This document shows positions 31,125 through 39,924 of a stretch of DNA of 64,000 nt, piece after piece; position 1 is the stretch's first letter; the number at the start of each line of letters is the position of its first letter. Source of the stretch: Thiohalocapsa sp. PB-PSB1 (GTDB taxonomy: Bacteria; Pseudomonadota; Gammaproteobacteria; Chromatiales; Chromatiaceae). A program made the position numbers and the translations under genes. A model generated the notes under the pieces. That model was not told where the DNA came from. It saw only the letters and a list, made by a program, of their open reading frames with translations, and did no database searches. The stretch lies in assembly GCA_016745215.1 (NCBI GenBank), contig CP050890.1, positions 7,519,001-7,583,000 of the forward strand, in the 5' to 3' direction.

Positions 31125-31802
31125 ATGGCAATCTCCAATTCTGTCCTAGCCGTTGTCTCTGCCGCTGCACTCTGTGCTGGAACCTTCTCGATGAAGGCCA
31201 TATCCGGCACCATCTTGAATTTCAGCGGAACCGATCCGGCGCTCATCGGCGATATGTATCCGGTCGAGTCACTTGGGGTTATTGGAACTCTGGATGTGGA
31301 TTTGGACACCCCGGCGAGCTTTACCGGCACGACCTTCAATACTTATGCAGATGCCGTCATCGCGATGGACATCGAAGTTTTCGATATCAACGACAATTCG
31401 CTCGGGACCATCCAGGCCACGGGCGGTGATGTTCGCATCGACGACAGCGGTCAGGTTGGACTCCTGCAAATCCTGAATTTCGAGAGCTATACTGGCCTTC
31501 CGACCGGTACCTTTCAGCAGCGTGTCATGGATAACGTCCTCTTCAATTTCCAGTTTCCGGAGGGTTCGCTGGATGGACGCAGCCTGGATAAAGTAGAGCT
31601 CATCAATGATCCGAACAATTTCAACCAGGGCACACTGAATTTCCGCGAGGGCACGGTCATTCTCGATCAATTCAATGTAGGCGAACCCTATGCCACCAAC
31701 AGGGTATCCGCTCCAGGAACCTTAGCGATTCTGGCGCTGGGGATGATTGGTATGTTGAGAATGCGCCACCGGGTATTTGGCCTGCACAGGGCCAGAACGT
31801 GA
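31125..31802 (+). CDS. PEP-CTERM-type exported protein, copy 2
   Basis: 225 residues, same as copy 1 except F to L in the sorting signal (SAPGTLAILALGMIGML) and R to H in the basic tail (RMRHRV). Signal peptide and body are unchanged. The sorting signal stays functional in appearance. GGGGGA three bases before ATG serves as ribosome site. Confidence 0.75.
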   Translation: MAISNSVLAVVSAAALCAGTFSMKAISGTILNFSGTDPALIGDMYPVESLGVIGTLDVDLDTPASFTGTTFNTYADAVIAMDIEVFDINDNSLGTIQATGGDVRIDDSGQVGLLQILNFESYTGLPTGTFQQRVMDNVLFNFQFPEGSLDGRSLDKVELINDPNNFNQGTLNFREGTVILDQFNVGEPYATNRVSAPGTLAILALGMIGMLRMRHRVFGLHRART

Positions 31803-31961
31803 AGTCATTGCCAACGTCGGCATCATTCGATCAACTACAGAGAGTGCAAGGAGATACATGGAGTACGAAAAGCCCCAAAGAAGATGAAGGCAAAGAAAAG
31901 ACCGAAATCGAATGCTGCTTTTCTGTATACCTCTTAGTGGCGGTTCATGAATAACCTGATA

Positions 31962-32093
31962 GGCCTTGTTCATAACTTCGACTAACTGACGAGCGGGTGC
32001 TTGTGGCGTTTCCGTAAGACGTTGGTTATAAAGTTAAAATACTGGGGCGTTCGAGGCTAACCCCAAGCCTTGGCCGAGCTTATGAACAAGGCC
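31962..32093. mobile_element. 132-bp MITE with 14-bp inverted ends and 8-bp target duplication
   Basis: Ends are GGCCTTGTTCATAA (31962-31975) and its exact inverse TTATGAACAAGGCC (32080-32093). A perfect 8-bp direct repeat ACCTGATA flanks it (31954-31961 and 32094-32101). The paralogous site in module copy 1 (15309-15316) has a single ACCTGATA and no insert, which proves the insertion and its boundaries. Far too short to code for a transposase, so it must be moved by an IS elsewhere. Confidence 0.95.
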
Positions 32094-32101
32094 ACCTGAT
32101 A

Positions 32102-32470
32102 CAACGCTATCCAGACATCGGCGGAGTGCAATCGGGGTCGGGATCGGAATCGGAATCGAGAGAGAAAACGCCCTATGCCATTCGGTCATGAGCAGCTCGA
32201 CATAGAGCGTGCGGCCATCGAGTCTGTCGGCTGAGCCTAGCGCTACTGCGAGCATGTGAAAGGACAGCGTGGCTATGCGGTCAGCGAGGAGCCTGGCGGA
32301 TATCGGGTTGGTCAGGTCGATACCGACGCCGATACCGATACCGACGCCGATAGCGGTACCGAATGAGTCGGCAGGCGACACCCAAGCCAAAAACCTGTTT
32401 AGCTTGTTTCTGCACCATCACTTATCTGGACGCCTCGTATCCGTGCGCCATGCATACTCTCGTGGTGAAC
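32102..32470 (+). repeat. Four-helix-bundle module, copy C
   Basis: Continues the module tail after the MITE, then CTGCGAGCATGTGAAAGGAC, GCGGTCAGCGAGGAGCC, GATACCGAC units (about 32320-32355) and the shared end CAAGCCAAAAACCTG. Unlike copies D and E it lacks the central IAEGNGK...CAAIQDVL segment. 32471-32680 holds no clear gene; a GCCGG-rich hairpin stands near 32568-32592. Confidence 0.7.
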
Positions 32471-32689
32471 ATCATTTGCAGCACATTGCCCCGTTCATGC
32501 ATTCCATCCCCATGCATTCCATTCGGAGTCCGGCCGATAGCATTTCGCAGGACTTTATGTTCTGATAGCCGGCCGCGCGGGGTGCCGGAACGATCGATGC
32601 AGACACGCCCGCGATCCTCGAGCGGGGCAATGTGCGCCTCTTCGGGTAGCAAACCCGCTCGTTTCGACGAACTACCGAGGAGGTCCCCA

Positions 32690-34309
32690 ATGAGATCAAA
32701 ACCGACAAGACTCGCCCTGATCGCTGCGCCAGTGCTGCTGACCGCGCTGCTGGCCGCGCCGCTTTGGGCGCAAACCGCGGCACCCGCCGATACCGTGCAA
32801 CCAGCCGCCGCCGGCAAACCCAATATCCTGGTGGTTTGGGGCGACGACATCGGCCAGTCCAATATCAGCGTCTTTACCCACGGCATGATGGGCTACAAGA
32901 CGCCCAACATCGACCGCATCGCCAATGAAGGCATGGCCTTCACCGACTATTACGGCGAGCAGTCCTGCACCGCTGGTCGGTCCTCTTTCATTACCGGCCA
33001 GAGCGTGTTTCGCACCGGCCTGTCCAAGGTCGGGCTGCCGGGGGCCGAACTCGGCCTGCGCGTCGAAGATCCGACCATTGCCGTACTGTTGAAGGCGCTC
33101 GGCTACGCCACCGGTCAGTTCGGCAAAAACCACCTGGGCGACCGCGATGAGCATCTGCCTACCAATCATGGCTTCGACGAGTTCTTTGGTAACCTTTATC
33201 ACCTGAATGCGGAAGAAGAGCCGGAGAATGCGGACTATCCCGGCGACGAGGTATTAGCCGACGGTCAAACATTCCAGCAGAAATTCGGTCCGCGCGGCGT
33301 GATCCACTCCTGGGCGCTGCCGGATGGCACCCAGAAGATCGAGGATACCGGCCCGCTGACCAAGAAGCGCATGGAGACCGTCGACGACGAGACCTCGGAT
33401 CGCGCTATTGCCTTCATCGAGGAGCAAACCAAGGCCGCCAAGCCCTGGTACGTCTGGTGGAACGGCACGCGCATGCACTTCCGCACCCACGTCAAACCGG
33501 AATTGCGCGGCATCTCCGGCCAGGACGAGTATGCGGACGGCATGGTCGAGCACGACAGGCATATTGGTAAATTCCTCGACAAGCTCGACGAGCTGGGCAT
33601 CGCCGACGAAACCATCGTCTTCTATTCCACCGACAACGGCCCGCATTACAATACCTGGCCGGATGCCGCCGCCACGCCGTTCCGCGGCGAGAAGAACACC
33701 AACTGGGAAGGCGGCTGGCGGGTGCCGGCGATGGTGCGCTGGCCCGGCAAGATCCCGGCCGGCACCTGGACCAACGAGATCGTGCATCACATGGACTGGT
33801 TTCCGACCTTGGTCGCCGCTGCCGGCGATCCGCAGATCAAGCAGAGGTTGTTGCAGGGGATCAGCATCCCGGCCGTCGAGCGCGACTACAAGGTGCACCT
33901 GGACGGCTATAATATCCTGCCATTGTTGACCGGCGAGACCGACAAGAGCCCGCGCAACGAGATTTTCTATTTCTCCGATGACGGCGATCTGACCGCGCTG
34001 CGCTATGACGACTGGAAGCTGATCTTCATGGAGCAAAAGGCCATTGGTACCTTCCGCGTATGGATGGAGCCTTTTACTCCGCTGCGCGTGCCGCTGATCG
34101 AAAATCTGCGTCGCGATCCCTATGAGCGGGCCGAGATCACGTCCAATACCTACTATGACTGGGTACTCGACCGCGCTTATCTGCTGGTACCGGCGCAGAC
34201 CTATGTCGGCCAGTTCCTGCAGACCTTCCAGGAGTTCCCGCCACGGCAGAAGGCGGCAAGCTTCAGTCTCGACCAGGTCATGGAAAAGCTCACTCCGAGC
34301 GGCGGCTGA
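32690..34309 (+). CDS. Periplasmic arylsulfatase-type sulfatase
   Basis: A 539-residue sulfatase of the formylglycine class. A signal peptide (residues 1-27, ending PLWAQTA) exports it. The maturation motif C-x-A-x-R appears as CTAGR with Cys93, to be converted to formylglycine by a sulfatase-modifying enzyme. Metal ligands are seen in VVWGDDIGQ (Asp52, Asp53) and in FYSTDNGPHYN. It should hydrolyse sulfate esters in the periplasm; substrate unknown. I chose the ATG at 32690, preceded by GAGGAGG; the frame is open much further up through repeat DNA. No partner gene is obvious; the acyl-CoA ligase follows 330 bases later. Confidence 0.92.
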   Translation: MRSKPTRLALIAAPVLLTALLAAPLWAQTAAPADTVQPAAAGKPNILVVWGDDIGQSNISVFTHGMMGYKTPNIDRIANEGMAFTDYYGEQSCTAGRSSFITGQSVFRTGLSKVGLPGAELGLRVEDPTIAVLLKALGYATGQFGKNHLGDRDEHLPTNHGFDEFFGNLYHLNAEEEPENADYPGDEVLADGQTFQQKFGPRGVIHSWALPDGTQKIEDTGPLTKKRMETVDDETSDRAIAFIEEQTKAAKPWYVWWNGTRMHFRTHVKPELRGISGQDEYADGMVEHDRHIGKFLDKLDELGIADETIVFYSTDNGPHYNTWPDAAATPFRGEKNTNWEGGWRVPAMVRWPGKIPAGTWTNEIVHHMDWFPTLVAAAGDPQIKQRLLQGISIPAVERDYKVHLDGYNILPLLTGETDKSPRNEIFYFSDDGDLTALRYDDWKLIFMEQKAIGTFRVWMEPFTPLRVPLIENLRRDPYERAEITSNTYYDWVLDRAYLLVPAQTYVGQFLQTFQEFPPRQKAASFSLDQVMEKLTPSGG

Positions 34310-34639
34310 GACTGTAACTGCGCCATTCGGGCGCGCCGGCCCGACCGCTGTCGCAACCGCTCGGGTGAAGCCGGCTGGAAAGCCGGCGCTCCCAGTAGCC
34401 GGCGCTCCCAGTAGCCGGCGCTCCTAATCGTTGAGGTCAGGCAAGGATTCGGCTAAAGTCCTGCTTAGCAGAGCCTTCGAACATCGCGCTCCACCCTCAG
34501 CGGTTTTGCTCTTCCCGAGGTACAAGATGTGCGGGATTCTGCCATTCCTCTTCAGGGCACTCTCTGGGCGTCGCATCGGCGTTTTTGGCCGTGCGATGAT
34601 CAGGTCCATGAAAAGATACAATTGAAAGCGGAGGAGTCG
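34310..34639. other. Gap with AGCCGGCGCTCCC tandem repeats
   Basis: No gene. At 34366-34428 a REP-like hairpin (AGCCGGCTGGAAAGCCGGCGC) is followed by three tandem copies of a 16-base unit containing AGCCGGCGCTCCCAGT. A related set in the opposite direction lies at 49160-49240. The rest leads to the ligase ribosome site GGAGGAG. Confidence 0.6.
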
Positions 34640-36358
34640 ATGTCGATACATGCATGTCCCAACGCGCCGCAGATCCTATTCGATCAAGCGGCACGTCCGG
34701 ACCTCAAACAGATTCCGCGATTCATGGTACCGGTCGGTGATGAATTCGTGCCGGTCACCTGGGCGCAATTCGCCGAGCGCGTCGAGCATATTGCGGCGTT
34801 TTTGATCGAGCATGGCATCGACCGGGATATCAAGGCGGCCGTGCTGTCCAACACCCGGATCGAATGGGGTATCGCGGGACTTGCCATCGGTGCCGCGCGC
34901 GGTGTGTTGGTTCCGGTCTATCCGACTCTGTTCGGCGAGCAGTTGGCGCACATTCTGGCGCATTCCGACAGCAAACTGGTGTTTGTGGAAAATGCCGAGC
35001 AGTTGGCACGAGTGTTGTCGGTCTGGGATCGGCTCGACATCCAAACCCTAGTCACCATGGACGATGTCGACGTGCATCGCGCTGCCCAGGAAGCCGGCCT
35101 CGATCCCGACCCGATCGTCGCCTCCACGTTCGGTTTTGCGCGCGCCGAACAAGCCGGCCAGACGCAGCTCGCGGCCCAGCCCCAGCAAGTACGCGAGCGC
35201 TTGGCACAGATCGCTGCCGAAGATGTATCCTCATTGCTGTACACGTCCGGCACCACAGGTATGCCCAAGGGCGTCTTGCTTTCCTATCATAACCTGGCCG
35301 TCAACGGCGGCGATTGGATCAGCGTCAATGGTCCCTTGTTGCAAGAGGGTGACGTTGACGTACTCTGGCTGCCCATGAGCCATATCTACGGCTGGGGACA
35401 ATTCTGCCTGGGAAATCAGCTGGGCTTTCTGACCTATTTCAGCTCGCCGCCCAAGGCATTCGAACACCTGATGAATCTGAGTCCGCACCTGTTCATGAGC
35501 GTGCCCGCCTATTGGGAAAAATTAGCGCAGATCGCGCAAGCCGCATCCAACGAGCCGCAGCAGCAATATGCCGAGCTGAAGCGCATCACCGGCGGCCGAC
35601 TGCGCTTTTGTCTGTCCGGCGGCGCCGGCCTCAGACGCGAGGTCAAGGAGTTCTTCAAGGCAGCCGGGATTATGATCATCGAGGGCTATGGCCTCACCGA
35701 GTGTTCGCCGACATTAACCATGAACCGTATCGACGACTTCGATTTCTCCTCGGTCGGCAAGGCCTTCCCATCGGTGCGTCTGAAGCTCGCCGAGGACGGC
35801 GAGATCCTGGCCAAGGGGGAGAATGTGTTTGTCGGATATCACAAAGACCCGCAGGCGACCAATGCGATGTTCGATGCCGAGGGCTGGCTCAAGACCGGCG
35901 ATCTGGGGCGTTTCAACGAGCGTGGCTTTTTGCAGATTATCGGCCGCAAAAAGGATATTCTGGTCACCGCGGGCGGCAAGAACATTCCCCCGGAGAACAT
36001 CGAACTGCTTTTCCGTGAAGACCCGCTGATTGCCCATCTGGTGGTGTATGGCGACGGCAAACACTATCTGACGGCACTGGTCGATATCAACGATCAGGTG
36101 GCGCAAGCGCGCCTGGACGAAATGGGTGTGACCAGCGACAGCGCCGCCCGGCGCCATCCCAAGGTGCATCAGTGGATCAGCGAGCTGATCGACGCTGTCA
36201 ATCAGAGCCTGCCCCGCCACGAGACCATCAAGAACTTCTGCATCGCCGACGAGCCGCTGACCATGGAAGGCGGAATGTTGACCCCGTCACTGAAGATCAA
36301 GCGTCGTCAGGTCTACGAACGTTATCGATCCGAGCTGGAAGCTCTTTATCATTCCTGA
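34640..36358 (+). CDS. Long-chain acyl-CoA synthetase / AMP-binding ligase
   Basis: A 572-residue ANL-superfamily adenylating enzyme, which activates a carboxylic acid with ATP and joins it to CoA. The phosphate-binding loop is YTSGTTGMPKG, then EGYGLTECSP (A5) and GWLKTGDLGRF followed by GRKKDILVTAGGKNIPPENIE (A7-A8 hinge), all typical of long-chain fatty acid CoA ligases. No transmembrane segment. ATG at 34640 follows GGAGGAG closely; the frame is open upstream without a site. It stands alone between two repeat-rich gaps, and the fatty acid chain length cannot be read. Confidence 0.92.
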   Translation: MSIHACPNAPQILFDQAARPDLKQIPRFMVPVGDEFVPVTWAQFAERVEHIAAFLIEHGIDRDIKAAVLSNTRIEWGIAGLAIGAARGVLVPVYPTLFGEQLAHILAHSDSKLVFVENAEQLARVLSVWDRLDIQTLVTMDDVDVHRAAQEAGLDPDPIVASTFGFARAEQAGQTQLAAQPQQVRERLAQIAAEDVSSLLYTSGTTGMPKGVLLSYHNLAVNGGDWISVNGPLLQEGDVDVLWLPMSHIYGWGQFCLGNQLGFLTYFSSPPKAFEHLMNLSPHLFMSVPAYWEKLAQIAQAASNEPQQQYAELKRITGGRLRFCLSGGAGLRREVKEFFKAAGIMIIEGYGLTECSPTLTMNRIDDFDFSSVGKAFPSVRLKLAEDGEILAKGENVFVGYHKDPQATNAMFDAEGWLKTGDLGRFNERGFLQIIGRKKDILVTAGGKNIPPENIELLFREDPLIAHLVVYGDGKHYLTALVDINDQVAQARLDEMGVTSDSAARRHPKVHQWISELIDAVNQSLPRHETIKNFCIADEPLTMEGGMLTPSLKIKRRQVYERYRSELEALYHS

Positions 36359-36386
36359 CAGCATACCTGGCAAGGCCTGAAAATAC

Positions 36387-36407
36387 TGTGCCTCAGGAAG
36401 AGGCACA
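36387..36407. terminator. Hairpin after the acyl-CoA ligase
   Basis: TGTGCCTC, five-base loop, GAGGCACA: a perfect 8-bp stem 28 bases after the stop codon. No T-run follows, so it may stabilise the 3' end rather than terminate by itself. Confidence 0.45.
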
Positions 36408-36449
36408 CCATGCAAGCGACAGAATCCCTGCAAGCAGCGCGTCCGACAC

Positions 36450-36482
36450 GAAGGCGATTGCTCTCCGGCAATCGCCTAAGCG
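36450..36482. repeat. Back-to-back GGCGATTG repeat ends
   Basis: AGGCGATTGCTCTCCGGCAATCGCCT: the ends of the GGCGATTG element joined head to head as a hairpin (8-bp stem), the compact form of the family found at 1972 and 3634. Confidence 0.65.
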
Positions 36483-36507
36483 CATTGTTTGCCTAAGTAG
36501 CAGTTCA

Positions 36508-37143
36508 TGAATAACCTATACAACGCTATCCAGACATCGGCGGAGTGCAATCGGGGTCGGGGTCGATCGGGGTCGCTATCGGAATCGGAATCGAGAGAGA
36601 AAACGCCCTATGCCATGCGGTCATGAGAAGCTCGACGTCTAGCGTGCGGCCATCGAGTCTGTCGGCTGGGCCATAGCGCGACTGCGAGCATGTGAAAGGA
36701 CAGCGTAACGCGAAGGATCAACGCCTGTGCGCATCTTAGGCGCGCATCGTGGGCGCGCATCGCAGGCCATCGCGCTGAAGATTGCCGAGGGTAACGGCAA
36801 AGCGACAAGCGGGGATCGACGCCGGTCGTTTGAAAGCGCACGAGGCTCGGCACTGGAGTGCGCTGGGATTCAGGACGTGCTCGCTGGTGTGCGATGCGTT
36901 GTCCGCAGACGACAACAGCAAGCAAAAGGCACTGCTCGATCGTCGTGTGGTCATGCTCACGAAGCTCGGACAGCGTGGCTACGCGGTCAGCGAGGAGCTT
37001 GGCGGATAGCGGGTTGGTCAGTTCGATACCGATGCCGATGCCGACGTTGATACCGATACCGATACCGACGCCGATAGCGGTACCGAATGAGTCGGCAGGC
37101 GACACCCAAGCCAAAAACCTGTTTAGCTTGTTTCTGCACCATC
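36508..37143 (+). pseudogene. Decayed four-helix-bundle (23S IVP-like) gene module, copy D
   Basis: The fullest copy of the interspersed module. From 36770 the plus strand reads AIALKIAEGNGKATSGDRRR then ARGSALECAGIQDVL, and after a one-base shift CDALSADDNSKQKALLDRRV, MLTKLGQRGYAVSEELGG and a stop at 37007-37009. This is the second half of the S23/IVP four-helix-bundle family, including the IAEG and E-A-R-G-S motifs. The following GATACCGATACCGACGCC DNA would encode an Asp-Thr acidic tail in frame if the stop were absent. The left half (36508-36700) carries GGAATCGGAATCG units in the opposite sense. The frameshift is shared with copy E, so decay preceded spread. Confidence 0.72.
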
Positions 37144-37332
37144 ACTAAGCGCATTATTTGGATTCCGCGCCCTGTCTGCACGCGAGATCCATGCAAACAG
37201 TCCATCCGATAGCAAGCGCATTGTTTTCACGCCTAGCACCCGTGCCTGGGCTGACCATATCACCCGTGCTGGAGTTCCGACCTCGCCGCAGCCGGTCATC
37301 CTGGCGGACCATCCTATCCAATTGGCCCGTAT
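37144..37332. other. Short gap left of the IS4-like element
   Basis: About 190 bases with no gene. A repeated word AAGCGCATTRTTT occurs at 37146 and 37210. The six bases before the element, CCGTAT, are its target duplication. Confidence 0.4.
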
Positions 37333-38787
37333 CAATACCTTCGCCAAATGACCCGATCTCATGCTGCACTAAGTTCTTGATTAATCCGCCCCAGATTTGC
37401 AGCCTGCTCAAGGGCTTGGTCAATAATATTCGCTTCGGGCATTTCCGGAAGCATTTTTAACACCTCCAGGACGTATTTCCGGCCGCGGAAGTGGGCTTTG
37501 AGGTCATTGACGCTAAAGCTCGGACAGTGCTCGCGCACCGGTCGCATCAGGATCTGGGACAGGTTGATCATCAGCATCGCCAGGTTGGCACTGTTGTAGA
37601 CCGGCGTTGGCTTGGTCACCATGAAGTCTTCCAAGCCCCAGTACTGTTTGGCGTCTCGGAAGTTGAACTCGATTTGGAAGCGCAAGCGATAGTAATCGAT
37701 GAGCGCTTCGTAGCCTAACTCGAGATCACTACTGAAAAGGATGACATGGGCCTGGGCACCGGTGCGTTGGTTGGTCTTGACAAGGATCACGACATTGAGC
37801 CGGTCGGGGAATTTTTTGTGCCAAACGGGCAGTTGGTAGATGGCCGTATGAACGTGTCCTTCCACGGAAGTGGCTTTGAGAAAGCACGGCGGCAAGTGTT
37901 GATAATCGAGCTTGCTGCCGTACTTGCGCCGCGGGCCGCGCCCGGCGTAGGGGCCGTCATAGGGCAGATACAGCGCGCTGTTGTGGCGCAATTTGCTGAT
38001 CAACTCTAAGCCCGTGCGACGGACCATTTGCAGCGCTTGATTATGGCCGAAGGCCCCGTCGAAGACGAAATAACGCACCGTCAGCGTCTGGCACACCAGT
38101 GCCAGCACCTGGCGCAGAAGGTCTTGAACGAACTGCAAATAGGGCGACAGACTCACCTCCCGGCGATTGCCATTGCGGCTACCTTTCGGCCGCCCTCGGT
38201 CCTTACCCCGACCCGCTTTGGACGCTTTCGGGCAGCTCGCGGCCGTCTCTTTGAGAATCGGCTCCAGGCGCAATGGGTACGAACAGCGCCGTTGCACGCT
38301 AATCAACGACAGGCTCAGAAAACACAACCCCGGGATCGTCTTGCCAACCACCGAGGAGAAAAAACGATCCAGACCGTGGGTCTTCTTGCCCGATTTGCTC
38401 ACCACCACTTCATCGCCCGCCAGCAACCATTGCGTTTCGTCGCCCAGCAGGTGCTGGCGAATCACCAGCCAATGCACTTGGCCCCAACTGAGCGTGGTGT
38501 TGAACAACCGCTGCAGCGTCCGATAGCTTCCCCCGCGCTCGGTCCAGCGCGATAGCCCCCGCATCGTTACCCGCCCCGTCATCGCCAACAGCCCTTCCAC
38601 AACGCAACCCAAACGGCCAAGGCTCGTCTTATCTACGCTCTGGCTTAAGCAGCTCAAGATCAGCATAATGTCGGGCATGGGCGATAGCCTCCTGAGGGAA
38701 TAGGTCTTCGGATTAGTAACTGGATAACCTATCACCTCGGGCTGTCGCCCACCTAATTTTTGGCGCTAATTTTTGGCGAAGGTATTG
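37333..38787. mobile_element. Complete IS4-like insertion sequence
   Basis: 1455 bp. Perfect 16-bp inverted ends: CAATACCTTCGCCAAA at 37333-37348 and its inverse at 38772-38787. Flanked by a 6-bp direct repeat CCGTAT (37327-37332 and 38788-38793). One transposase gene. The insertion is 95 bases before the SPFH gene start and may have removed or replaced its promoter. Confidence 0.93.
37359..38678 (-). CDS. DDE transposase of the IS4 superfamily
   Basis: A 439-residue transposase. DDE-type residues are suggested by LLAGDEVVVSKSGKKTHGLD, YFVFDGAFGHNQAL and the late Y-(2)-R-(3)-IE-(6)-K-like segment YYRLRFQIEFNFRDAKQYWG typical of IS4-type enzymes. I chose the ATG at 38678 because AGGAGG stands nine bases upstream; the frame is open 19 codons further. 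The Arg/Lys-rich insert SKAGRGKDRGRPKGSRNG may bind DNA. Exact IS subgroup not settled; the 6-bp target fits IS1634-like groups. Confidence 0.9.
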   Translation of the reverse strand: MPDIMLILSCLSQSVDKTSLGRLGCVVEGLLAMTGRVTMRGLSRWTERGGSYRTLQRLFNTTLSWGQVHWLVIRQHLLGDETQWLLAGDEVVVSKSGKKTHGLDRFFSSVVGKTIPGLCFLSLSLISVQRRCSYPLRLEPILKETAASCPKASKAGRGKDRGRPKGSRNGNRREVSLSPYLQFVQDLLRQVLALVCQTLTVRYFVFDGAFGHNQALQMVRRTGLELISKLRHNSALYLPYDGPYAGRGPRRKYGSKLDYQHLPPCFLKATSVEGHVHTAIYQLPVWHKKFPDRLNVVILVKTNQRTGAQAHVILFSSDLELGYEALIDYYRLRFQIEFNFRDAKQYWGLEDFMVTKPTPVYNSANLAMLMINLSQILMRPVREHCPSFSVNDLKAHFRGRKYVLEVLKMLPEMPEANIIDQALEQAANLGRINQELSAA

Positions 38788-38882
38788 CCGTATAATTGGT
38801 CATTTTGTCGGAGCAATGACGCCTAGCGGTGCCGGCTCAGGTACCATCCTGGCATCGCCGTTCAACAATCAAGGAGTCAATT

Positions 38883-39896
38883 ATGGTTCTATTCGCGTTC
38901 TTTTTTGGCATCGCCCTGTATCTAGGGTACAAGTCTTTCGCGCGCGGCTTTTATATTGTCAAACCCAACGAGCGCGCGGTGCTGACTTCGTTCGGTCGCG
39001 CCCAGCGACTTGACGATCGTCTGGTGGAAGATCCGAGCCTGAACAAAGACGAGAGAGAGCGCTATCGATACCCGCTGATACGCACCATCGGCCCCGGCGG
39101 TCCCTACTTCAAATGGCCCTGGCAGGAAGTGCACAAGCAGGACATTGCCACCCAGTCCATCGACCTGACCTGGGATCCGACCAAGCGTCAGAATACGATT
39201 GAAGCCGTGACCAAGGACAATCTCACCACCGGCGTCGATGGCCAGATCCGGTTTCGGGCCGCGACCGGCAATCTGTATGCATTTTGCTTCGGCGTGGACA
39301 GCCCGCTGGAGCATGTGATGGGCTATTTCATCTCGGTGCTGCGCGAACGCATGGCGAATTTCGTCGACCCCAAGGGTCAGCGCCTGGTGGATGGAACCGA
39401 TCTAGCAGATCAGGAAGGTAGCGCCGCGATGGAATTGTCCGAGGGGGTGTCGATCAACGATCTGCGCAAGAACCTGCCATTGTTGAACGATTACATGGAA
39501 CAGCAATGCCGTTCCACCGGCAGCCGCTATGGCATCGAGCTGGACGCGGCCTTGATCACCCAGATCGATCCTCCAGCCCAGGTGGATCGGGCCTTATCGG
39601 CCATCAACAGCACCCGCAATCAGGTGGCGGCGGACATCAGCACCGCGCGCGCCGATGCCGAGCAGCAGATTACGATGAGCAAACGCGCGGTGGAGATCGC
39701 CCGTAACAATGCCCAGGCGGAAGTTGCGCCGCTGCGCGAGCTAGCCAAAACCCTGGCCGCAATCAAGTCCAATGGCGGCGCGCCGGCGCTCAGCGCCTAT
39801 GTGCGCAATATGCGCATCCCGTTGCTCAGGCGCGCCCGGCGCATCGTGCAGAGCACCGGTGCAGCGAGCGCCGGCACCTTCGATTCCAACCAATAG
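38883..39896 (+). CDS. SPFH/band-7 membrane protein 1
   Basis: A 337-residue protein with an N-terminal membrane helix (MVLFAFFFGIALYLGYKSF) and an SPFH (stomatin/prohibitin) domain from IVKPNERAVLTSFGRA on, followed by a helical stretch (about 235-300) rich in Ala/Arg/Glu as in stomatins. Such proteins form oligomeric membrane scaffolds and often regulate proteases. I chose the ATG at 38883 (AGGAG six bases upstream); a longer frame starts at 38829. 28 bases separate it from a second SPFH gene, so the two probably form a hetero-oligomer. An IS ends 95 bases upstream. Confidence 0.85.
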   Translation: MVLFAFFFGIALYLGYKSFARGFYIVKPNERAVLTSFGRAQRLDDRLVEDPSLNKDERERYRYPLIRTIGPGGPYFKWPWQEVHKQDIATQSIDLTWDPTKRQNTIEAVTKDNLTTGVDGQIRFRAATGNLYAFCFGVDSPLEHVMGYFISVLRERMANFVDPKGQRLVDGTDLADQEGSAAMELSEGVSINDLRKNLPLLNDYMEQQCRSTGSRYGIELDAALITQIDPPAQVDRALSAINSTRNQVAADISTARADAEQQITMSKRAVEIARNNAQAEVAPLRELAKTLAAIKSNGGAPALSAYVRNMRIPLLRRARRIVQSTGAASAGTFDSNQ

Positions 39897-39924
39897 TCGT
39901 AACTCGTTCCCAAGGAGACTGACC

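Noticed and set aside
36608..37114. 168-codon minus-strand frame with Gly-Ile repeats in module D
   Set aside because: The plus strand carries the recognisable four-helix-bundle segment; the Gly-Ile run is the complement of the GATACC repeat. The same frame type at 61626-62021 is rejected for the same reason.
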